Shown here: piece after piece, positions 42,734 to 52,022 of the stretch
Numbering within the stretch: the first letter of the stretch is position 1
Layout of the letters: each line of letters begins with the position of its first letter
Origin: Fermentimonas sp.
GTDB taxonomy: Bacteria > Bacteroidota > Bacteroidia > Bacteroidales > Dysgonomonadaceae
Assembly: GCA_015478775.1 (NCBI GenBank)
Contig: JADMKP010000001.1
Location: 1-64,000 of the forward strand
Length of the DNA: 64,000 bases
Direction: 5' to 3'
The notes under the pieces: generated by a model
What the model was told of the DNA's origin: nothing
Databases searched by the model: none
What the model saw: only the letters and a program-made list of their open reading frames with translations
Position numbers and translations under genes: made by a program

Positions 42734-43822
42734 TTATTTAACACGATTCCCATTTTCAAATTCAACAATAAATGCATCTTTAAATTTCTTTTTAACCTCC
42801 CTAAGCTCATTTTTTACTTTCTGGTGATTATTGCTTTTGCCATAAGTATATTTATATACACCACCATCGTAATAGAAATCTACTGGATTTAGCCCCTTAA
42901 AAGAGGGGGCACCATTTTCTAGTTTCTTGTCAGAGACAAAGATCTGTATTTTATATTCTCTAACTTCTGAAACTGTGGTGCTTGATGGCTGTACAACAGA
43001 TTTAACCCCTGAATCACCTTCTCGGGAGAAAACAAAACTTTTTTTGTCGTATTCTCTTTTATACTCTTTAAATCCATTATAAATAGATGTGGCAAGAGAT
43101 GTTTGTCCACTATTACTTTTTAGATAAGCCTCATCCTGCTTATTACTGATGTATCCTAGTTCTACCAACACACTAGGCATTGCAACTTCTCTTAGAACCA
43201 GAAAACCGGCTTGGCGTACATTTCTGTTAATCCGTTTAGAATTATTGACCAGTTGATTTTGTACTAAAGATGCAAAGTAGACGCTTAAATCTAGAAACTC
43301 ATTTGCCATGAACTCAAAAATAATATATGATTCAGGTTCATTAGGATTAAAACCTTCGTATTTGACGGAATAATCCTCCTCATACATAATAACTGAGTTC
43401 TCTGTTTTAGCTACATCTAAGTTGTCTTTACTTCTGTGAAGCCCTAAAACAAAAGTCTCAACTCCTTGCGGGGATGTTCTTTTGCGATCTAGAGCATTGC
43501 AATGTATAGAGATAAAGAGATTTGCGTGTTCTTTGTTTGCTATTGATGCCCTCTGATTTAAAGGGACAAACACATCTTTGTTTCGAGTATATAAAACACT
43601 CACATCAGGGTGATTGTTTTCAATTAGCTTTCCTAATTTCAATCCTACAGAAAGTACAATATCCTTTTCTTTAGATGTAGAACCTACGGCACCGGGATCT
43701 CGTCCGCCGTGACCAGGATCAATTACAACTGTAAAGTTTCTGTTTTGCGCAGATAAAGAAGCATTAAATAAGGTAATGAAAACACCTAAAAGCACTAAAA
43801 GCACTCTTTTAGATGTTTTCAT
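42734..43822 (-). CDS. N-acetylmuramoyl-L-alanine amidase
   Basis: A 362-residue periplasmic amidase_3 with a signal peptide (VLLVLLGVFITLFNASLSAQ). Zinc ligands are in VIDPGHGGRDPGA (His), the segment EKDIVLSVGLKL (Glu) and FISIHCNAL (His); VLVELGYISN holds the catalytic Glu. A C-terminal SPOR-like domain follows (YKIQIFVSDKKLENGAPSF, YKYTYGKSNNHQKVKNELREV). It cleaves the peptide from glycan strands during division. The frame opens at 43840; I chose the ATG at 43822 (MKTSKR). Confidence 0.93.
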   Translation of the reverse strand: MKTSKRVLLVLLGVFITLFNASLSAQNRNFTVVIDPGHGGRDPGAVGSTSKEKDIVLSVGLKLGKLIENNHPDVSVLYTRNKDVFVPLNQRASIANKEHANLFISIHCNALDRKRTSPQGVETFVLGLHRSKDNLDVAKTENSVIMYEEDYSVKYEGFNPNEPESYIIFEFMANEFLDLSVYFASLVQNQLVNNSKRINRNVRQAGFLVLREVAMPSVLVELGYISNKQDEAYLKSNSGQTSLATSIYNGFKEYKREYDKKSFVFSREGDSGVKSVVQPSSTTVSEVREYKIQIFVSDKKLENGAPSFKGLNPVDFYYDGGVYKYTYGKSNNHQKVKNELREVKKKFKDAFIVEFENGNRVK

Positions 43823-43843
43823 ATAATATAAATCAAACATGTT

Positions 43844-44959
43844 TTAAGGCATCAACTCTGCTAATTTTGCTTCAAGAGCATCACCTCTCAGATTCTTTTC
43901 TATAATAATACCTTCTTTATCCAATAATATTGTATGCGGAATTCCCACAATTGCATATAAATCTACAACAGGGCTACTCCAGTACTGAAGGTCGGACATC
44001 TGTGGCCAAGTAATATTTAAGTCCTTAATTCCTTTTGTCCAAGCTTCATGGTCTTGATCGAAAGATACACCAACAACTTCAAAACCTTTGGATTTATACT
44101 TTTCGTACGCTGATACTACATAAGGCATTTCTCTTCGACATGGACCACACCAGGCTGCCCAAAAATCTACTAATACATATTTACCTTGTCCGGCATAATC
44201 AGATAGAGAAACTTCATTACCTTGGGGATCGGCAAGAGTAAAATCAACGAACTTTTTCCCTATGGCTACTCTTTCCAGGTTGTCTAAACGATCAACTATC
44301 TGTTTTACATTTTCTTTCTCTTTAAATGTATCACTAGCATTATTTAAAATATCTCTCTGCTGCTCTGGTTCGAACATTGAGGAAGATGTTATAAAAAGAT
44401 ACTGACCAAGTTCGTTATTGATATTGTTTTTTGCAAAGTTATAATTCAGTTCTGTAAGCTGTTTGTTAATATTATCATACTCTTGGTTTACCTCTGCTTC
44501 AAGTGACTCTGTTAATGTACCTTCAGACTGTGCAGCATTATACCTATCAACTACTGATCTTATCTGTTTTACCAATATTTGCTGCTCTTTTCTCATGCTA
44601 TTATAGGCATCGTTGACCTCTGTGCCACCTATTGTAATAACAGTATCAAACTTAACAGTAAGTTTCCCAGGTTCTATTAAAACAGGAACTCTGATATCTT
44701 GTTCGGCATTTACAGATTCATCTAGTGTAACAAAACGAAGTTCAGCTATTTCTGCATTTCCAGAAAAAGAGAACTCCCCATTTCTTACAACCGACGTGTC
44801 AGTAATTATCATTGCATCATCTGTCATCTTTTGCAAGTAAACATTTGTGCCTTCATATGCTTCGTTTACTACCTCACCGTTAACTTTATACTCTTTATTA
44901 TTCTGACACGACATTAATAAAAGTCCTGCCATTATTGATAAATAAATTAGTTTTCTCAT
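43844..44959 (-). CDS. TlpA-like thioredoxin lipoprotein with DUF4369 domain
   Basis: The 371-residue protein has a lipoprotein signal (GLLLMSC, Cys18), an N-terminal DUF4369 domain (YKVNGEVVNEAYEGTNVYL, GEFSFSGNAE), a helical middle and a C-terminal thioredoxin fold with WAAWCGPCRREMP and the cis-Pro segment VGIPHTILLDKEG. It is probably a periplasmic thiol-disulfide oxidoreductase. It has the same layout as the cassette-borne protein at 11357-12454, though the two are clearly diverged. Confidence 0.92.
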   Translation of the reverse strand: MRKLIYLSIMAGLLLMSCQNNKEYKVNGEVVNEAYEGTNVYLQKMTDDAMIITDTSVVRNGEFSFSGNAEIAELRFVTLDESVNAEQDIRVPVLIEPGKLTVKFDTVITIGGTEVNDAYNSMRKEQQILVKQIRSVVDRYNAAQSEGTLTESLEAEVNQEYDNINKQLTELNYNFAKNNINNELGQYLFITSSSMFEPEQQRDILNNASDTFKEKENVKQIVDRLDNLERVAIGKKFVDFTLADPQGNEVSLSDYAGQGKYVLVDFWAAWCGPCRREMPYVVSAYEKYKSKGFEVVGVSFDQDHEAWTKGIKDLNITWPQMSDLQYWSSPVVDLYAIVGIPHTILLDKEGIIIEKNLRGDALEAKLAELMP

Positions 44960-45093
44960 TTTGATTATTTTTTATATTTATTCATTAGCAAAGATATGTA
45001 ATTTATGCAACTATGAAATAAAATTGTCTGTTTTTCTTATACTACAGCAATAATCAGAACCTTCAGTCGTTTTAATTATTCAAAACAGATAGT
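44960..45093. other. Intergenic region before rpe, first part
   Basis: Part of a 422-base gap between the TlpA-like gene and rpe. AT-rich, no RNA gene or repeat recognised here; the rest holds a small frame (45094-45255) and the rpe promoter (45330-45360). Confidence 0.4.
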
Positions 45094-45255
45094 ATGAGCA
45101 TATATATATCGAATGGTAAATTATATTTCAAAAACAGAATTGCGGGTAATAGAGAGTCATCAGAATTAGCTTATGTGATTATAAAACAGTTTTTGCGTTG
45201 CAGTTATATAGAAGAACGTCTTCATCTACCAGAGAAAGTAATTTTTCTAAATTAA
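45094..45255 (+). CDS. Possible small protein (53 residues)
   Basis: An ATG-initiated frame, MSIYISNGKLYFKNRIAGNR continuing to ERLHLPEKVIFLN, in the gap upstream of rpe. Composition is protein-like (balanced charges, Tyr, Leu). I see no clear promoter or family, and chance cannot be excluded. Confidence 0.3.
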   Translation: MSIYISNGKLYFKNRIAGNRESSELAYVIIKQFLRCSYIEERLHLPEKVIFLN

Positions 45256-45329
45256 AAATGTTTCCTTCCTTTTTTTCAAAACTCTTTATTGGCATATATT
45301 ATAATTAAATACTGTGGTATACCATCAAT

Positions 45330-45360
45330 TTTGAAAAACAGAAAAAAACATTTACTTTTG
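45330..45360 (+). promoter_or_regulatory. Promoter of rpe-comEC
   Basis: TTTG at 45330-45333, 19 bases, then TACTTTTG at 45353-45360: an exact match to the Bacteroidota -33/-7 pattern, 22 bases upstream of the rpe ATG. Confidence 0.75.
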
Positions 45361-45381
45361 AAATTATAAAAAATTAATCAT

Positions 45382-46032
45382 ATGAGCACAATTGTTGCAC
45401 CTTCGCTATTATCTGCCAACTTCCTCAACCTCGAAAAGGATATAGAGATGCTTAATCGCAGCGAAGCAGATTGGATTCATCTAGATATAATGGATGGAGT
45501 GTTTGTACCTAATATATCATTTGGATTTCCAGTAACAAACCTTCTAAAAAAAATTACTAAAAAAACACTGGATACTCACTTAATGATAGTTCAACCAGAA
45601 AAATTTATAAATGAGGTAAAAGAAACGGGTTCAACATATATGAATGTGCATTATGAAGCCACTATTCATTTACACAGAGTTGTGCAAGAGATCAAGAACC
45701 ATGGAATGAAACCCGCTGTTACACTCAATCCACACACGCCCGTATCATTTTTAGATGATATTATATCGGATTTAGATATGGTTTTACTTATGTCTGTTAA
45801 TCCCGGTTATGGGGGGCAGAAGTTTATCACGAATACTTTAAAAAAAGTGTCTCAATTAAAAGAATTAATACTGCAGAGAAATTCAACTGCTCTTATTGAA
45901 GTTGATGGTGGGGTTAATCTTGAGACTGGAAAAATGCTTGTGGACGCAGGCGCCGACGTGCTTGTAGCAGGAAGTTTCATCTTTTCTTCTGAAAACCCTG
46001 AGGAATTAATAAAGGAATTAAAAGCATTGTAA
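45382..46032 (+). CDS. rpe: Ribulose-phosphate 3-epimerase
   Basis: The 216-residue TIM-barrel epimerase of the pentose phosphate pathway. Signatures are VAPSLLSANFLNLEKDIEM, WIHLDIMDGVFVPNISFG, LDTHLMIVQPE, LMSVNPGYGGQKF and LIEVDGGVN. Metal ligands (His, Asp, His, Asp) are in place. It is followed by comEC after 53 bases. Confidence 0.97.
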   Translation: MSTIVAPSLLSANFLNLEKDIEMLNRSEADWIHLDIMDGVFVPNISFGFPVTNLLKKITKKTLDTHLMIVQPEKFINEVKETGSTYMNVHYEATIHLHRVVQEIKNHGMKPAVTLNPHTPVSFLDDIISDLDMVLLMSVNPGYGGQKFITNTLKKVSQLKELILQRNSTALIEVDGGVNLETGKMLVDAGADVLVAGSFIFSSENPEELIKELKAL

Positions 46033-46085
46033 ATTAGAGCTGTTTCTATCACTTGTAAGAAAAAGAAGAGCCTAGGTTTGAATAA

Positions 46086-48053
46086 ATGAACAGTTTTTTA
46101 GGAAAAACGCCCTTTTCCCGTTTATTACTCCCTGTAATAATAGGGATAATTTTATGGCATAAATTCCCTCAGTTCAACTTATCCATGTTGATTCCCGCAA
46201 TTATTGGATTAGTGATAATGCTTCTTTCGTTCTTCATAGTAAAAAAGAAGCAATATAGTCTAAGGTGGGTATTTGGTGTTGGCCTTTCAATATTTTTGAT
46301 CTCACTTACAAATTTCCAATATAATAAACAAGAAATAAATTCAACTCTTGAGACTGATACCCCCATTGGTGAATATTACATAGGAACAATAATTGATATA
46401 CCAGAATTAAAACCTCGTTCCGTAGCATGTAATATTAGACTTTCGGGTCCAAATAATAAAAAAGTTATACTTTATTTGGAACAGACAAGCGAATCTATTC
46501 AACTACAACCGGGAGATGAAATAGTTTTTTATTCAAAATTAGAGGTATTTAAAAATTTTGGCAACCCTGATGATTTCGATTATCCTAATTTTATGAAAAT
46601 CAGAGGATATTCAGGTACAGGATTTGTTACTTCTAGTGACTGGCAAAATACAGGCAACCTATCTAACACACTCAATTGTGTATCTCAACGAATAAGAGCT
46701 AAAGCACTAATCTTCTATAAGTCTTTTGATCTTACAACCGATGAATATGCCTTTATTTCGGCACTCACCCTTGGATACAAAAACGATTTAACAGAAAATC
46801 TACAGGAAGCATTTCGTGTATCGGGAACAGCACATGTACTTGCGGTAAGTGGATTGCATGTGGGCATTATTTATATAGTTATAAGTATGTTATTCTCATT
46901 TTTAGGCAATAGAGGAAAACCTTATTTTTTACGACAATGCTTAATTATAATTGTGCTATGGGGGTATGTTTTTGTTGCGGGCTTGTCTGCATCTGTAATT
47001 AGGGCAGCAATTATGTTGTCTATTAATTGTATAGGCAATATTTACAATAGAAAAGGTTTTACACTAAACACCCTCTTTGCTGCAGTATTTTTAATACTTA
47101 TATACAGTCCTTTTACACTATTTGATATTAGTTTTCAGATGAGCTTTGGTGCAGTTTTTTCCATTCTATTTTTTCAACCTAAACTGCAAAAATTATATTC
47201 TCCATCAAATAAAATTATAAAATACTTATGGAGCCTTTCTACAGTTTCACTTTCGGCTCAATTAGGTATTTTCCCTTTAATACTATATTATTTTGGTACG
47301 TTTCCTACATATTTTTTCATCACCAATATATTAGTAGTTCCACTAGTTGCAATTATAATTTATACTGTTTCTCCTTTAATAATATTAAGTCTCCCCATAT
47401 TTATAAATTCGGTATTCTTCGAGTTTATAAGAACAACACTCCAATGGATTGTAAAAACACTAATTGAAATAACATTATATATTGTGTATTTTGCTGAAGC
47501 CCTTCCTTTTTCGCAGATTGAAGATTTAAATATTTCTATATTACAAACAATACTTCTTGCTGGTTTTATTTTCATATTCACTAACTGGCTTTTTACAAAA
47601 AAACCTCGCTCTCTTATATTCTCACTTACATTTATGTGGGTATTCCTACTTGTAAAAACCTATAATTATACTCAATTAAAGCAACCGGAACTAGTGGTTT
47701 TTAACAGTAAAAACAAAAGTGAAATATTACTTTTCCACAAGAACAAACGTCATTTTATTGAAATCCCTGATAACGGACTATTACCCCATCATGAAAAATC
47801 AATTTACAGATTATCAGACTGCTCGATTTTATACAACTCAACAGATGAGAGTATTTCACTTGACATACTTATTCTTTCCGATTACAAGAATTTTAATCTC
47901 GAGAAGATACTTGCAATATTTAATCCTTCAATAATTGTAATTGATAGTTCATTACCTTCCGTCTTATCAAAATCTGTAACAAATCAATGTAAGTTGTTAG
48001 GGATTGTGACCCATGATGTTACAAAAGATGGGGCATTTTCGATTGAAATTTAG
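46086..48053 (+). CDS. ComEC/Rec2 family DNA-uptake channel
   Basis: The 655-residue membrane protein has an N-terminal DUF4131-like domain with three membrane helices and the competence domain core (ALTLGYKNDLTENLQEAFRVSGTAHVLAVSGLHVGIIYIV, AGLSASVIRAAIMLS). At least eight membrane helices follow. The C-terminal metallo-beta-lactamase domain of longer ComEC proteins is absent or reduced; only about 110 soluble residues follow the last helix, as in many Bacteroidota homologues. It should carry single-stranded DNA across the inner membrane. Confidence 0.9.
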   Translation: MNSFLGKTPFSRLLLPVIIGIILWHKFPQFNLSMLIPAIIGLVIMLLSFFIVKKKQYSLRWVFGVGLSIFLISLTNFQYNKQEINSTLETDTPIGEYYIGTIIDIPELKPRSVACNIRLSGPNNKKVILYLEQTSESIQLQPGDEIVFYSKLEVFKNFGNPDDFDYPNFMKIRGYSGTGFVTSSDWQNTGNLSNTLNCVSQRIRAKALIFYKSFDLTTDEYAFISALTLGYKNDLTENLQEAFRVSGTAHVLAVSGLHVGIIYIVISMLFSFLGNRGKPYFLRQCLIIIVLWGYVFVAGLSASVIRAAIMLSINCIGNIYNRKGFTLNTLFAAVFLILIYSPFTLFDISFQMSFGAVFSILFFQPKLQKLYSPSNKIIKYLWSLSTVSLSAQLGIFPLILYYFGTFPTYFFITNILVVPLVAIIIYTVSPLIILSLPIFINSVFFEFIRTTLQWIVKTLIEITLYIVYFAEALPFSQIEDLNISILQTILLAGFIFIFTNWLFTKKPRSLIFSLTFMWVFLLVKTYNYTQLKQPELVVFNSKNKSEILLFHKNKRHFIEIPDNGLLPHHEKSIYRLSDCSILYNSTDESISLDILILSDYKNFNLEKILAIFNPSIIVIDSSLPSVLSKSVTNQCKLLGIVTHDVTKDGAFSIEI

Positions 48054-48061
48054 TACTTTTG
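48054..48061 (+). promoter_or_regulatory. -7 element of the DHH phosphoesterase gene
   Basis: TACTTTTG begins at the base after the comEC stop codon and lies 28 bases upstream of the next ATG. Confidence 0.5.
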
Positions 48062-48089
48062 CTATCTAAATTTAAATATTAGTAAGGCT

Positions 48090-49148
48090 ATGAACAAATT
48101 ACCTTCTATCTCGTCTATTATAGAACCCGAAAAGGTGAAACAGATAATGGATGCTATTGATAGTGCGCATAATATTCTTATAACGACACATTTATCACCA
48201 GACGGGGACGCTATAGGCTCTTCTCTTGCATTATATCATTTCATTAAAAATAAAGATAAAAAAGTTAGATTAATTGTACCGAATTCATTCCCTTACTTTC
48301 TTAAGTGGATGGATGGAATTAATGAAATTGAAATATTTGAATACAATCCTGCTGCGGGTTTAACTATAATCAAGAATTCAGATCTTATTTTTTCTCTCGA
48401 CTATAATGTAAGTAAAAGAGTTGGTGAAATGGGCCCCCATATTGAAAGTTCGCCTGCAAAGAAAATATTAATCGATCATCACCCTTTACCAGGCACTAAC
48501 TTCGATATTATAGTATCAAAACCTGAAATATCATCGACCAGTGAACTAATTTTTCGGTTGCTCTTCCAAGCTGATAAATATGATGAGATAACAAAAGCAG
48601 AGGCAGAATCCATATACTGTGGAATGATGACCGACACCGGTGGTTTTACTTACAACTCATCAGATCCCGAGATCTATGAAATAATTAGTCTACTTTTAAG
48701 GAAGAACATTGATAAAGACATGATTTACTCTCACGTCTTTAACAATTACTCAGAAGATAGATTCAGATTACTAGGATTCACACTCTCGCAAAGAATGAAA
48801 GTATACCCCGAGCTCCACTCAGCTCTTTTATATCTTTCTAAAGAAGATCAAAAACAATTCAAATTCAATAAAGGAGATACTGAGGGTTTTGTAAACTATC
48901 CTCTTAGCATAAAAGGTATTGTTTTCTCCACTTTTATTAGAGAAGATGAAGGCATCATAAAATTGTCATTTCGTTCACAAAATGACTTTCCATGTAATAA
49001 GTTCGCTTCAGAACTCTTTAATGGAGGAGGCCATTTAAAAGCTTCCGGAGGAGAGTTTAAAGGTACTTTTGAGGAAGCTATAAGAATTTACATCGAAGGG
49101 TTAAAAAAATATGAAGAGATATTAAAAGAAGCAATTAAAGGAGAATAA
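48090..49148 (+). CDS. DHH/DHHA1 phosphoesterase (NrnA-like)
   Basis: The 352-residue protein has the DHH core (THLSPDGDAIGSSLAL, ILIDHHPLPG, TDTGGFTY) and a C-terminal DHHA1 domain with NGGGHLKASGG. NrnA-type enzymes degrade short oligoribonucleotides, pAp and linear dinucleotides such as pApA. The window also encodes a diadenylate cyclase (57002-57763), so a role in c-di-AMP turnover is possible. Confidence 0.93.
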   Translation: MNKLPSISSIIEPEKVKQIMDAIDSAHNILITTHLSPDGDAIGSSLALYHFIKNKDKKVRLIVPNSFPYFLKWMDGINEIEIFEYNPAAGLTIIKNSDLIFSLDYNVSKRVGEMGPHIESSPAKKILIDHHPLPGTNFDIIVSKPEISSTSELIFRLLFQADKYDEITKAEAESIYCGMMTDTGGFTYNSSDPEIYEIISLLLRKNIDKDMIYSHVFNNYSEDRFRLLGFTLSQRMKVYPELHSALLYLSKEDQKQFKFNKGDTEGFVNYPLSIKGIVFSTFIREDEGIIKLSFRSQNDFPCNKFASELFNGGGHLKASGGEFKGTFEEAIRIYIEGLKKYEEILKEAIKGE

Positions 49149-49171
49149 CTCTTTTTTATAAATAGAATATG

Positions 49172-49179
49172 TATTTTTG
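49172..49179 (+). promoter_or_regulatory. -7 element of the DUF4827 gene
   Basis: TATTTTTG 12 bases upstream of the ATG at 49192, implying a very short leader. Confidence 0.5.
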
Positions 49180-49191
49180 CATAAAAAAAGT

Positions 49192-49758
49192 ATGAATAAA
49201 ACTTATATACTGATTATAACTATCTTCACTATCATAATCTCTGCGGTTTCTTGCAAGGACCAGAAAACATATGCCGATTATCTTAAAGAAGAAACAAAAG
49301 CAATTGATGAGTTTATTGTAAAAAACAACCTTAATATACTTTCCAAGTTTCCATCAAATGGAGTATTTGGGGATAAGGATTTTTATAAAGATCCCGAATC
49401 TAAGGTTTATTATAATATAGTAGAGTATGGAGATACAACTGACATTATTTTTCTCGGAGAAAAGGTATTCGTAAGATTTATGGGTCTCAAATACTTTATG
49501 GTAGATGACTCCGCCACATATACAAATAATGACAATATCAATCCGCAAGAAATTAATTATATTGGTCCTGTGAACTCATCAACCCGCAGTTATTACACAG
49601 TTCCCGGATGGGCAGTGCCATTACCAAGAGTAGGTCATAATGCCATAGTAAAAATGATTGTACCATTCAATATGGGTTCATCCACCGAGAGGTCTCAATA
49701 TCAAGCAACCTATTATGACAGAATAGAATACAGGTTTGAGAGCAAAGTCAACCAGTAA
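49192..49758 (+). CDS. DUF4827-like lipoprotein
   Basis: The 188-residue lipoprotein has a signal ending ISAVSC, then a conserved KDQKTYADYLKEETKAIDEFI stretch typical of DUF4827 (PF16109), a Bacteroidales family of unknown function. Aromatic and Gly-rich strands follow. The ATG at 49192 is preferred to the earlier one at 49177, which lies on the promoter. It is located between the DHH and phosphomutase genes, as usual in this order. Confidence 0.8.
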   Translation: MNKTYILIITIFTIIISAVSCKDQKTYADYLKEETKAIDEFIVKNNLNILSKFPSNGVFGDKDFYKDPESKVYYNIVEYGDTTDIIFLGEKVFVRFMGLKYFMVDDSATYTNNDNINPQEINYIGPVNSSTRSYYTVPGWAVPLPRVGHNAIVKMIVPFNMGSSTERSQYQATYYDRIEYRFESKVNQ

Positions 49759-49791
49759 TTATAAAAACAACAAAAAGATATTATATTCTTT

Positions 49792-51174
49792 ATGACTTTA
49801 ATTAAATCCATATCCGGCATCAGGGGAACAATTGGAGGAGAAGCAGGTAATAATCTTACTCCTCTCGACATTGTGAAATTCACTGCAGCCTATGCTACTT
49901 TTATAAAAGAATCTGCTAAAAGCAAGCGACCACAAATAGTTGTAGGTAGAGATGCAAGAATCTCTGGTGAAATGGTTCATAGAATTATAACTGGCACTTT
50001 AATTGGGATGGGATGTGATGTTACAGATATTGGAATGGCTACAACGCCTACTACTGAAATAGCTGTAAAAAAAGAGAATGCAACGGGTGGCATAATTATA
50101 ACTGCAAGTCACAACCCTAAACAGTGGAATGCTTTAAAGCTTCTTAATAGTGAAGGTGAATTTCTTAATGCAGAAGAAGGAGAGCAAATATTAAATATTG
50201 CTGAAAAGGAAGAGTTTGAATTCGCACAAGTAGAAGATCTGGGTGAAATATCTCAGCGTCAGTATCTTCATGAACATATTCAATCTATATTATCACTTGA
50301 TCTTGTTGATGTAGATGCAATTAAGAAAGCTAATTTCAGTGTTGCTATAGACTGCGTTAATTCAGTAGGAGGAATTGCTATACCAGAGCTACTTTATGCG
50401 CTAGGCGTTAAAATAATATTTAAACTTCACTGTGCACCTCACGGTAACTTTTCACATAACCCTGAACCACTTCCTCAGCATCTTACCGAGCTCTCTTCAC
50501 TTACCCGGACATCTAAGGCAGATGTGGGTTTTGCTGTTGACCCAGATGTTGACAGGTTAGCAATATATTGCGAGAACGGTGAGCCCTTTGGAGAAGAATA
50601 TACTCTTGTATCAATTTCAGATTATGTATTACAACATACTCCCGGAAATACTGTTTCAAATTTAAGCTCCACAAGGGCTCTAAGAGATGTAACAGCAAAA
50701 AGAGGTGGAAACTACTATGCAGCAGCGGTTGGCGAAGTTAATGTAGTAACTAAAATGAAAGAGGTAGATGCTATTATTGGCGGAGAAGGCAATGGAGGAG
50801 TTATTTACCCTGCCTCTCACTATGGACGAGATGCATTAGTAGGAATTGCACTTTTTCTATCACAAATGGCTAAATCTGGAAAGAAGCCTTCAGAACTTAA
50901 AGCTTATTATCCATCGTATTTTATGGCGAAGCAAAAAATTACGCTAACACCAGAAATGAATATTGATGAAATACTGGTCAAGGTGAAAGAGCAATATATT
51001 GATCAAAATCCTATTGATATCGATGGGGTTAAAATTGACTTCCCCGACAAATGGGTGCATTTACGTAAATCAAATACAGAGCCCATTATCCGTATTTACT
51101 CCGAAGCTAATTCACAAGAAGAGGCAGAAGTGATAGGACAACATATTATTGATTTAATTAAAAAACTTGCCTAA
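49792..51174 (+). CDS. glmM: Phosphoglucosamine mutase/phosphohexomutase
   Basis: The 460-residue alpha-D-phosphohexomutase has the catalytic serine loop GGIIITASHNPKQWNALKLL, the metal-binding loop AVDPDVDRLAIYCENG, the sugar-specificity loop GGEGNGGVIYP and the phosphate-binding LRKSNTEPIIRIYSEA. In this phylum the gene is annotated glmM (glucosamine-6-P to glucosamine-1-P). A phosphomannomutase assignment is possible. Confidence 0.88.
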   Translation: MTLIKSISGIRGTIGGEAGNNLTPLDIVKFTAAYATFIKESAKSKRPQIVVGRDARISGEMVHRIITGTLIGMGCDVTDIGMATTPTTEIAVKKENATGGIIITASHNPKQWNALKLLNSEGEFLNAEEGEQILNIAEKEEFEFAQVEDLGEISQRQYLHEHIQSILSLDLVDVDAIKKANFSVAIDCVNSVGGIAIPELLYALGVKIIFKLHCAPHGNFSHNPEPLPQHLTELSSLTRTSKADVGFAVDPDVDRLAIYCENGEPFGEEYTLVSISDYVLQHTPGNTVSNLSSTRALRDVTAKRGGNYYAAAVGEVNVVTKMKEVDAIIGGEGNGGVIYPASHYGRDALVGIALFLSQMAKSGKKPSELKAYYPSYFMAKQKITLTPEMNIDEILVKVKEQYIDQNPIDIDGVKIDFPDKWVHLRKSNTEPIIRIYSEANSQEEAEVIGQHIIDLIKKLA

Positions 51175-51186
51175 ATGTTTTAGAGA

Positions 51187-52020
51187 ATGAAAGATGCATT
51201 AATTAGTAATGATGACATACGAAGTATGCATCCAATCTTTCAAGGAAAACATGGTGATAAGATTATTGACTTGGGCATTAAAATCTCGGCATTACACGTT
51301 CCCAACGAGATATATAACCGCTCCAAACATCTAAGAGGTGCTAATTTTTGCAAAGATGTTTTGGATAATTTAGCGATAAAACGTATATTAAAAAATGTAG
51401 AAGTTCTTGATGAATTTAATGATAGCCCATTTATAACAGTTTCAAATCATCCATATGGACACATTGATGGAATTGCAATAATCGAAGCAATCTCAAGTCG
51501 TACAGGCCACTACAAGATGATGGTAAACCATATTCTTGGTCTGATTGATACAATGGCTGAAAATTTTATAACTGTAAATCCTCTCATAAATGAAGAGAAA
51601 AACAAAGTTACATTTGCCGGGATAAGAGAGAGCATTGCTCATCTTAGGGAAAATTATCCAATGGGCTTTTTTCCCGCCGGTGCAGTATCAAATCTATATT
51701 TTAAAAAGGGCCGATTTATTATCGAAGATAGAGAATGGCAACCAGCTGTTCTTAAAATAATACAAAAAGCAGGAATTCCTGTTATACCCATTCACATTTC
51801 AGGTTTTAATAGCACTTCATTCTATCTTTCAAGAATCTTTGGATGGAAATTTAGAAATCTAAGACTCTGTCATGAACTTTATAATAAGAAAGGAAAAGAA
51901 ATGGTGTTGACTTTTGGTGAACCAATTATGCCCAAAACCATTAAACAATTTAATGATGGCACTCAACAATTGGGTGATTTCCTAAAAAGGACAACATATA
52001 CATTAGGTAAAAAAATATAA
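51187..52020 (+). CDS. Lysophospholipid acyltransferase (PlsC family)
   Basis: The 277-residue acyltransferase-like protein has TVSNHPYGHIDGIAI as its catalytic His-Asp region (spacing slightly unlike the classic HX4D) and GFFPAGAVSN as the second conserved block. No clear membrane helix. It lies 2 bases upstream of the sigma-54 activator gene, in one operon. The exact acceptor is unknown. Confidence 0.82.
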   Translation: MKDALISNDDIRSMHPIFQGKHGDKIIDLGIKISALHVPNEIYNRSKHLRGANFCKDVLDNLAIKRILKNVEVLDEFNDSPFITVSNHPYGHIDGIAIIEAISSRTGHYKMMVNHILGLIDTMAENFITVNPLINEEKNKVTFAGIRESIAHLRENYPMGFFPAGAVSNLYFKKGRFIIEDREWQPAVLKIIQKAGIPVIPIHISGFNSTSFYLSRIFGWKFRNLRLCHELYNKKGKEMVLTFGEPIMPKTIKQFNDGTQQLGDFLKRTTYTLGKKI

Positions 52021-52022
52021 TT

